A stretch of DNA of 8,945 nt. It comes from Enterococcus_I eurekensis. Its GTDB lineage: Bacteria; Bacillota; Bacilli; Lactobacillales; Enterococcaceae. Made by a program: the position numbers and the translations under genes. How positions within the stretch are numbered: the first letter of the stretch is position 1; the number at the start of each line of letters is the position of its first letter. Location of the stretch: the NCBI RefSeq assembly GCF_042654605.1, contig NZ_JBHSGT010000026.1, positions 1 to 8,945 on the forward strand. Reading direction: 5' to 3'. Of the stretch, positions 5,102 to 8,945 are shown piece by piece. The notes beneath the pieces are model-generated. The model worked only from the letters and a program-made list of their open reading frames with translations, did not search any database and was not told where the DNA came from.

Positions 5102-5488
5102 ATGCTGAAAATTTATCCTGCTATATTCGAAAAAGATCTGACGGGCTACGGGATTTTCTTTCCAGATGTTGAAGGAGCGGTTACTCAGGCTGATACTTTG
5201 AATGAAGGCTTAGAGATGGCTTCGGATGCTTTAGGAATTCAACTTGCTTGGAATATCGAAAACCATTTGCCACTCCCTGATATTTCCGAAATCAATCAGC
5301 TTTCAGTCGATCGAACAACACAGTTTGCTACTTTGATTTCAGTTGATTTAACCGATTATTTACAAGATACTAAAGCTGATAAGAAGACGATTAAAATTCC
5401 TCATTGGCTAAATATCCGAGCAGAAAAAGCAGGGGTTAACTTCTCAAAAACAATGACAGAAGCTTTGATGGATAAACTCAATATTTAG
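5102..5488 (+). CDS. hicB: HicB antitoxin
   Basis: A 128-residue antitoxin with the two expected parts. Residues 1-60 are the degenerate RNase H-like HicB domain (IYPAIFEKDLTGYGIFFPDV, then TQADTLNEGLEMASDALG). Residues about 93-128 are a ribbon-helix-helix segment (KTIKIPHWLNIRAEKAGVN, then FSKTMTEALMDKL) that binds DNA. HicB covers the HicA active site and represses its own promoter. AAGGAGTG lies about 7 bases before the ATG. A bidirectional terminator follows the stop directly. Both domains are complete. Confidence 0.92.
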   Translation: MLKIYPAIFEKDLTGYGIFFPDVEGAVTQADTLNEGLEMASDALGIQLAWNIENHLPLPDISEINQLSVDRTTQFATLISVDLTDYLQDTKADKKTIKIPHWLNIRAEKAGVNFSKTMTEALMDKLNI

Positions 5489-5536
5489 AAAAAAGATGAA
5501 CCAATCTTCTATTAAGAAGATGGTTCATCTTTTTTG
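5489..5536. terminator. Bidirectional terminator between hicAB and the manganese operon
   Basis: The arms 5489-5509 and 5516-5536 (AAAAAAGATGAACC...ATCTTC with its complement, one bulged A at 5503) enclose a 6-base loop. The A/T tails give a U-run in both directions. It begins at the hicB stop and ends two bases before the stop of the convergent transporter gene, serving both. Confidence 0.85.
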
Positions 5537-5538
5537 AT

Positions 5539-7299
5539 TTATTTTTGTGACAATCCTTGAACAATTTGATCAATATTCCATTGCATCATGGCGTAATAAC
5601 TGTCGCCTTTCGTTCCTGGTTCTGAAAGTGAATCGGTGAAAATTTGACTATAAATTGGAATTCCTGTTTCATTTGAGACACTTTGCATTGGTTTTGGGTT
5701 CATGCTGCTTTCCAAAAACAATGCCGGCACATCCGATTCTCGTAGTTGATCAATTAATATTTTTAATTGTTCCGGTGTCCCTTCTTCTTCCGTATTGATT
5801 TCCCAAATGTAGGACGACGGAATCTGATAAGCTTTTGAAAAATACTTAAAGCTCCCTTCACTTGTGACAATTCGTTTCTGCGTGTCTGGTATTTTGGCAA
5901 TTCGTTGAAGGCTTTCTTCATGCAAAGCTTTTAATTTTTGTAAATATTCTTCGGCGTTTTTCTTATAAAACCCTTGATTTTCCGGATCTTTTTGGCTGAG
6001 TTTTTCGGTAACCGTTTCAACATACAGCATACCATTTGCCACGCTTAACCATGCGTGTGGGTCTTCTTTTCCTTGATTTTGACTTCCTTCAAGGTATAAC
6101 GGCTCCACTTTTTCACTGACAGCAAAATAATCTTCATTTGCTTTCTTCTCTGCATTGTTCATCAGCTTTTCAAACCAGGCATTTCCTCCTGTTTCGAGAT
6201 TCAAGCCATTATAAAAGACAATATCGGCATTGGTTGCTTGGCGAATGTCTTCTGGCAAGACTTCGTGGTCATGTGGATCTTTACCAATTGGCACAATGCT
6301 ATGAATCGCCACTTTCTCCTGTCCAACCTGTTTGATCATGTCGGCTAAAATCGCGTTGGTTGCAACGACTTGGAGCTGATTTTGATTGAGTGTCGTCTGA
6401 GTTGATTGATGATACAGTTGAATTCCTACACCAATCAATAGCACTGTTGCTAAGGCTTTGAGACTATTTTTCTTTCCATGCTTTTGTCTTTGTTGTGGCG
6501 ATAGGAAAAAACCAATAACAAAAATAACTGCTGCAGTTAAGACGATACTTGAACCGGCCGCTATATTAAAGCTATAGCCAATAAAAAGTCCCACTACTGA
6601 AGAAACTGCACCGATCAATGAAGAAACAATTAGCATATGACTTAAACGTTTCGTATAAAGAAAAGCCGTCGCGGCTGGTGTGACAAGCATTGCAACGACG
6701 AGTACCGTTCCGACGCTTTGCATAGCAGTCACTGATACGAGCGTTAATAACAACATTAATAAATAGTGATACGCTTGAACGTTCATTCCGAAGGCTTTGG
6801 CCATCATTGGGTCAAAAGATGTAATCAGTAACGGACGGAAAAATAAAATCACCAGTGCGACAACGAGTACTGTAATGCCTAATGTTAACCATTTATCCGT
6901 ATTTTGCACCGCTAAGACATTCCCAAATAATATATGAAATAAATCCGTCGAACTATTGGCGACACCAATTAATATGACTCCAAGAGCTAAGAATGAACTA
7001 AAAGTAATCCCAATGGCGGTATCGCTTTTAACGATACTATGGTTCGAAATATACGTAATCAAAATGGAGGCCAATATTCCAAAAACAATTGCCCCAACAA
7101 AAAAATTAACGCCTAGAATATATGACAAAGCTACACCTGGTAATACGGCATGCGAAATCGCATCCCCCATTAAAGACATCCCACGTAAGATAATGAAACA
7201 CCCAATCACACCTGCGGCGATCCCAATAGCAACCGAAGCTACTAAGGCATTTTGTAAAAATTGATATTCAACAAGACCTTCAATAAATGCTTGAATCAT
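5539..7299 (-). CDS. Fused metal ABC transporter permease and solute-binding protein (Mn2+, PsaC-PsaA type)
   Basis: One 586-residue chain with two domains normally encoded separately. Residues 1-about 275 are an ABC-3 family permease (about eight membrane helices; the GMSLMGDAISHAVLPGVALSY block at 40-60 is family-typical). Residues 280-297 form an extra membrane helix. Residues about 307-586 are a cluster 9 metal-binding protein very like streptococcal PsaA/ScaA. The four metal ligands are all present: H343 (KDPHDHE), H415 (KEDPHAWL), E481 (TSEGSFKYF) and D556 (QIFTDSL). Their spacing of 72, 66 and 75 residues equals that of PsaA H67, H139, E205 and D280, pointing to Mn2+. The binding domain is tethered by the helix instead of a lipid. 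GGAGGTG in the end of the ATPase gene lies 7 bases before the ATG, which follows that gene's stop directly. No frame break is seen at the junction. Confidence 0.9.
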   Translation of the reverse strand: MIQAFIEGLVEYQFLQNALVASVAIGIAAGVIGCFIILRGMSLMGDAISHAVLPGVALSYILGVNFFVGAIVFGILASILITYISNHSIVKSDTAIGITFSSFLALGVILIGVANSSTDLFHILFGNVLAVQNTDKWLTLGITVLVVALVILFFRPLLITSFDPMMAKAFGMNVQAYHYLLMLLLTLVSVTAMQSVGTVLVVAMLVTPAATAFLYTKRLSHMLIVSSLIGAVSSVVGLFIGYSFNIAAGSSIVLTAAVIFVIGFFLSPQQRQKHGKKNSLKALATVLLIGVGIQLYHQSTQTTLNQNQLQVVATNAILADMIKQVGQEKVAIHSIVPIGKDPHDHEVLPEDIRQATNADIVFYNGLNLETGGNAWFEKLMNNAEKKANEDYFAVSEKVEPLYLEGSQNQGKEDPHAWLSVANGMLYVETVTEKLSQKDPENQGFYKKNAEEYLQKLKALHEESLQRIAKIPDTQKRIVTSEGSFKYFSKAYQIPSSYIWEINTEEEGTPEQLKILIDQLRESDVPALFLESSMNPKPMQSVSNETGIPIYSQIFTDSLSEPGTKGDSYYAMMQWNIDQIVQGLSQK

Positions 7300-8022
7300 T
7301 TAGACACCTCCCAATACAATGAGTTGTTGTCCAAAAGCTTTGGCAAGTATTTCTGGTTGAAAAACTTCTTCCGTATTGCCAAACGCTATCAACTGTCGAT
7401 TCATTAAAACGAGTTGATCAAAATAATCAACGACTTTACTTAAGTCGTGGTGCACGATAAAAATATATTTTCCTTGTTGTTTCATTTGGTGTAATAATTC
7501 CATAATGATTTCTTCACTCACGACATCAATCCCGACAAAAGGTTCATCTAAGAAAATCAGCTGTGCTTCTTGAACCAACGTTCTAGCAATCAGGACACGT
7601 TGGAATTGTCCACCTGATAATTCTCCAATTTGATTGTTCTTAAAGGTCAGCATATCAACTGCTTCTAAGGCTTGAGTAACCTTTTGCCAATCTTTTTTCG
7701 TTAATCGTTGATAAAATCTTTTATTTGGATATAGTCCTAGTGAAACACATTCCGCAACTGTAATGGGAAAGGTATAATCGACTGCACTTTTTTGTTCCAC
7801 ATAAGCAATTTCTTTTTGGAAATGTTTCAACTTTTTCTGATTGAATGTCATCTCCCCTTGATGACTAATTAAATTTAACATTGCTTTTAATAGTGTCGAT
7901 TTCCCGGCACCATTGGGACCGATAACGCCAATAATACCTGGTTGCTCTATTTTAAAAGAAACATCTTCAATTGCTAATTGTTTACCGGTGTAACTCACCG
8001 ACATTTTTTGAACTTCTAACAT
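7300..8022 (-). CDS. Manganese ABC transporter ATP-binding protein (PsaB/EfaC/MntB type)
   Basis: A 240-residue cytoplasmic ATPase that powers uptake through the fused permease downstream. All nucleotide-site motifs are intact: Walker A GPNGAGKST at 35-43, Q-loop Q77 in YVEQKS, signature LSGGQ at 135-139, Walker B LIFLDEP at 155-161, and H-loop H192 in IVHHD. The QKSAVDYTFPITVAECVSLG region is typical of the metal-uptake (Mn/Zn/Fe) cluster. It is the first gene of a two-gene leftward operon, its stop touching the ATG of the fusion gene. GGGGGAAC lies 6-7 bases before its start. A DtxR-family operator sits just before the ribosome site, so expression should fall when metal is plentiful. Confidence 0.92.
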   Translation of the reverse strand: MLEVQKMSVSYTGKQLAIEDVSFKIEQPGIIGVIGPNGAGKSTLLKAMLNLISHQGEMTFNQKKLKHFQKEIAYVEQKSAVDYTFPITVAECVSLGLYPNKRFYQRLTKKDWQKVTQALEAVDMLTFKNNQIGELSGGQFQRVLIARTLVQEAQLIFLDEPFVGIDVVSEEIIMELLHQMKQQGKYIFIVHHDLSKVVDYFDQLVLMNRQLIAFGNTEEVFQPEILAKAFGQQLIVLGGV

Positions 8023-8044
8023 CTTCGTTCCCCCTTTTTTTATT

Positions 8045-8060
8045 TTTAGGCTAACCTAAA
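8045..8060. promoter_or_regulatory. DtxR/MntR-family metalloregulator box
   Basis: TTTAGGCTAACCTAAA is an inverted repeat (TTTAGG...CCTAAA) matching the DtxR-family pattern TTAGG-N-CCTAA used by metal-dependent repressors such as MntR, ScaR and EfaR. It lies about 10 bases downstream of the -10 box of the manganese operon, where a metal-loaded repressor would block transcription. The regulator itself is not in the window. Confidence 0.75.
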
Positions 8061-8070
8061 CTTTGAGTCT

Positions 8071-8099
8071 ATCTTAAACTTAAATGTTAGAAACTGCAA
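8071..8099 (-). promoter_or_regulatory. Promoter of the manganese transporter operon
   Basis: On the minus strand, TTGCAG (8094-8099), a 17-base spacer and TAAGAT (8071-8076) form the promoter. The expected transcript start falls near 8064, at the edge of the metalloregulator box. The IS end begins only about a dozen bases upstream of the -35. Confidence 0.6.
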
Positions 8100-8111
8100 C
8101 TGTTTTATGAA

Positions 8112-8253
8112 TTTTTATTAACTAGCCGAGAACACTCGCGATTTTAGTCGTGTAGATGAATCGGCTTCGGTTGAGGCACAGTATTTTACTGTGTCAATCA
8201 ACCGACATATATTATTTTTTTCTAAAGGTTTAAGCTTTGATTTAATAGCATAT
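8112..8253 (+). mobile_element. IS200/IS605-type element end (probably the left end preceding tnpA), right copy
   Basis: This AT-rich non-coding stretch contains two successive hairpins. The first is imperfect, with GCCGA (8125-8129) and TCGGC (8161-8165) enclosing ACAC/GTGT. The second is long, TCGGTTGA-GGCACAGTA (8167-8183) against TACTGTGTC-aa-TCAACCGA (8187-8205). Such subterminal palindromes are the binding sites of Y1 transposases. Both copies in the window are preceded by TTTTTATTAAC, which probably contains the short target motif after which these elements insert. The end runs into the assembly gap, with tnpA beyond it. A minus-strand frame through it could instead be a tnpB tail with the opposite orientation. 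Confidence 0.7.
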
Positions 8254-8301
8254 NNNNNNNNNNNNNNNNNNNNNNNNNNNNNNNNNNNNNNNNNNNNNNN
8301 N
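8254..8301. other. Assembly gap (48 N)
   Basis: Unknown bases join two contigs inside a repeated element. The start codon of tnpA and its ribosome site fall here. Adjacency across the gap is a scaffolding prediction, and the true distance may differ. Confidence 0.99.
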
Positions 8302-8699
8302 CAGAAGTATATTACGGACGTGGTTATGTCTATGCTATACAGTATCACCTAGTATGGTGCGTTAAATATCGACGATCTATACTGTATGGAGAAGTAGATA
8401 CTGATTTGAAAATTATCTTGCTGCAAATTTCACAGGATAATGATTTTTTAATCACAGAAATGGAGTCAGATAGAGACCATATTCATTTACTAATTGAATG
8501 TAAACCACAGCATTACATTCCAAATATTGTCAAAGCTTTAAAAGGTGTATCTGCTCGTGCATTATTTAAAAAGCATCCCACCTTAAAAACACAATTGTGG
8601 GGTGGGCACTTATGGAATCCTAGCTACTTCGTAGCGACAGTTAGTGAAAATACAGAAGAACAAATTAAAATATATATTCAACATCAAAAAAAGAAATGA
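8302..8699 (+). CDS. tnpA: TnpA, Y1 HUH single-strand transposase of an IS200/IS605 element (start lost in the gap)
   Basis: The frame is open from the gap edge (codons from 8304 read EVYYGRGYVYAIQYHLVWCV) to the TGA at 8697-8699, at least 132 codons. A later TTG at 8406 gives an open frame but would remove the first strands of the fold. Family hallmarks are YHLVWCVKYRR near the start, the HUH metal motif as HIH (8478-8486, in DRDHIHLL), LWGGHLWNPSYFVATV, and the catalytic tyrosine in IKIYIQHQ (8673-8675). TnpA cuts and rejoins single-stranded DNA at the hairpin-bearing ends and inserts after a short target motif. Only a few N-terminal residues should be missing. The next gene, tnpB, follows after one base. 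Active-site residues are intact, so the protein may be functional. Confidence 0.92.
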
Positions 8700-8700
8700 G

Positions 8701-8945
8701 GTGAATACAATACTACGCCACAAAGCCTACAAATTTAGAATCTATCCTAATGCAGAACAAGAGATACTTATTGCTAAAACAATTGGTTGCTCTCGTTTCA
8801 TCTATAATCATTTTCTTGGACTATGGAATGAAACATATACTCAAACTGGAAAAGGCTTAACATATAATGCTTGTTCCGCAATGCTTCCTAAAATGAAAAA
8901 AGAAGAAGAAACTGTATGGCTAAAAGAAGTGGATAGCATTGCTAT
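8701..8945 (+). CDS. tnpB: TnpB, IS605-type RNA-guided nuclease (N-terminal part only)
   Basis: The first 81 codons are present, running off the window edge. After the start the frame reads LRHKAYKFRIYPNAEQE, then IAKTIGCSRFIYNHFLGLWNETY, the standard N-terminal module of TnpB (helix-turn-helix OrfB_IS605 domain). TnpB is the compact ancestor of Cas12 and uses an RNA made from the element's right end to cut DNA at the donor site. The RuvC and zinc-finger parts lie outside. The start is uncertain. The GTG at 8701 is in frame but poorly placed for ribosome binding. GAGGTGA at 8698-8704 points to codon 8710-8712, where an ATA stands in place of the Met that usually precedes LRHKAYK. The gene would be coupled to tnpA. 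Confidence 0.9.
   Translation, partial: MNTILRHKAYKFRIYPNAEQEILIAKTIGCSRFIYNHFLGLWNETYTQTGKGLTYNACSAMLPKMKKEEETVWLKEVDSIA

Noticed and set aside
6138..6335. Plus-strand open frame opposite the metal-binding domain
   Set aside because: It is antisense to the conserved PsaA-like sequence containing the DPHDHE ligand motif; it is a shadow.
6956..7264. Plus-strand open frame opposite the permease domain
   Set aside because: Its lysine, proline and isoleucine-rich translation is typical of the reverse of membrane helices, and no ribosome site was seen.
8118..8348. Minus-strand open frame crossing the N run
   Set aside because: It reads through 48 unknown bases and lies antisense to the clear tnpA frame at its upstream end. 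Only the part left of the gap could be real, and only if the tnpB-tail reading is correct.
1..8945. Composite transposon carrying the manganese operon and toxin loci
   Set aside because: The bracketing ends are inverted copies of the same IS605-type end. This transposition chemistry needs left and right ends on one strand, and the assembly has a gap at one of them.

Overview
The window looks like chromosomal DNA of a low-GC Firmicute of the order Lactobacillales (Enterococcaceae, Carnobacteriaceae or Aerococcaceae type; the genus cannot be fixed from the sequence). The evidence is AT-rich DNA with strong AGGAGG-type ribosome sites, ECF-type vitamin transporter S components, and a manganese-binding lipoprotein-type domain very close to streptococcal PsaA/ScaA. 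A run of 48 N (8254-8301) shows that this is scaffolded assembly. The two sides of that gap need not be truly adjacent.

Layout. Positions 1-69 and 8112-8180 are near-perfect inverted copies (68 of 69 bases) of one IS200/IS605-type element end. They bracket about 8 kb of non-IS DNA. Right of the gap are a Y1 transposase (tnpA) and the start of tnpB, both rightward and leaving the window. Inside the bracket, left to right, are five blocks. (i) 212-1836, leftward: a tightly overlapping three-gene operon coding for an XRE repressor, an ImmA/IrrE metallopeptidase and a PIN-domain nuclease. The nuclease frame is cut by an in-frame TAA, with a 45-codon open tail after it. (ii) 2083-3276, leftward: a membrane-anchored GH3 NagZ-type N-acetylhexosaminidase. 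(iii) 3338-4671, leftward: two separately controlled vitamin-uptake S components, folT behind a THF riboswitch and a niaX-like gene behind two NiaR-type palindromes. (iv) 4867-5488, rightward: a hicAB toxin-antitoxin pair, the only rightward genes in the bracket. (v) 5539-8022, leftward: a manganese ABC transporter operon with a DtxR-family operator, in which permease and solute-binding protein are fused in one 586-residue chain.

How the parts work together. Blocks iii and v are nutrient uptake, each with a matching ligand-specific switch (tetrahydrofolate, probably niacin/NAD, probably Mn2+). Blocks i and iv are accessory modules of the toxin-antitoxin or defence kind. The strongest candidate for something new is block i: the order repressor, repressor-cleaving protease, nuclease suggests a protease-triggered nuclease switch. 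The NagZ-like gene is cell-wall or aminosugar metabolism. No rRNA, tRNA or CRISPR array was seen.
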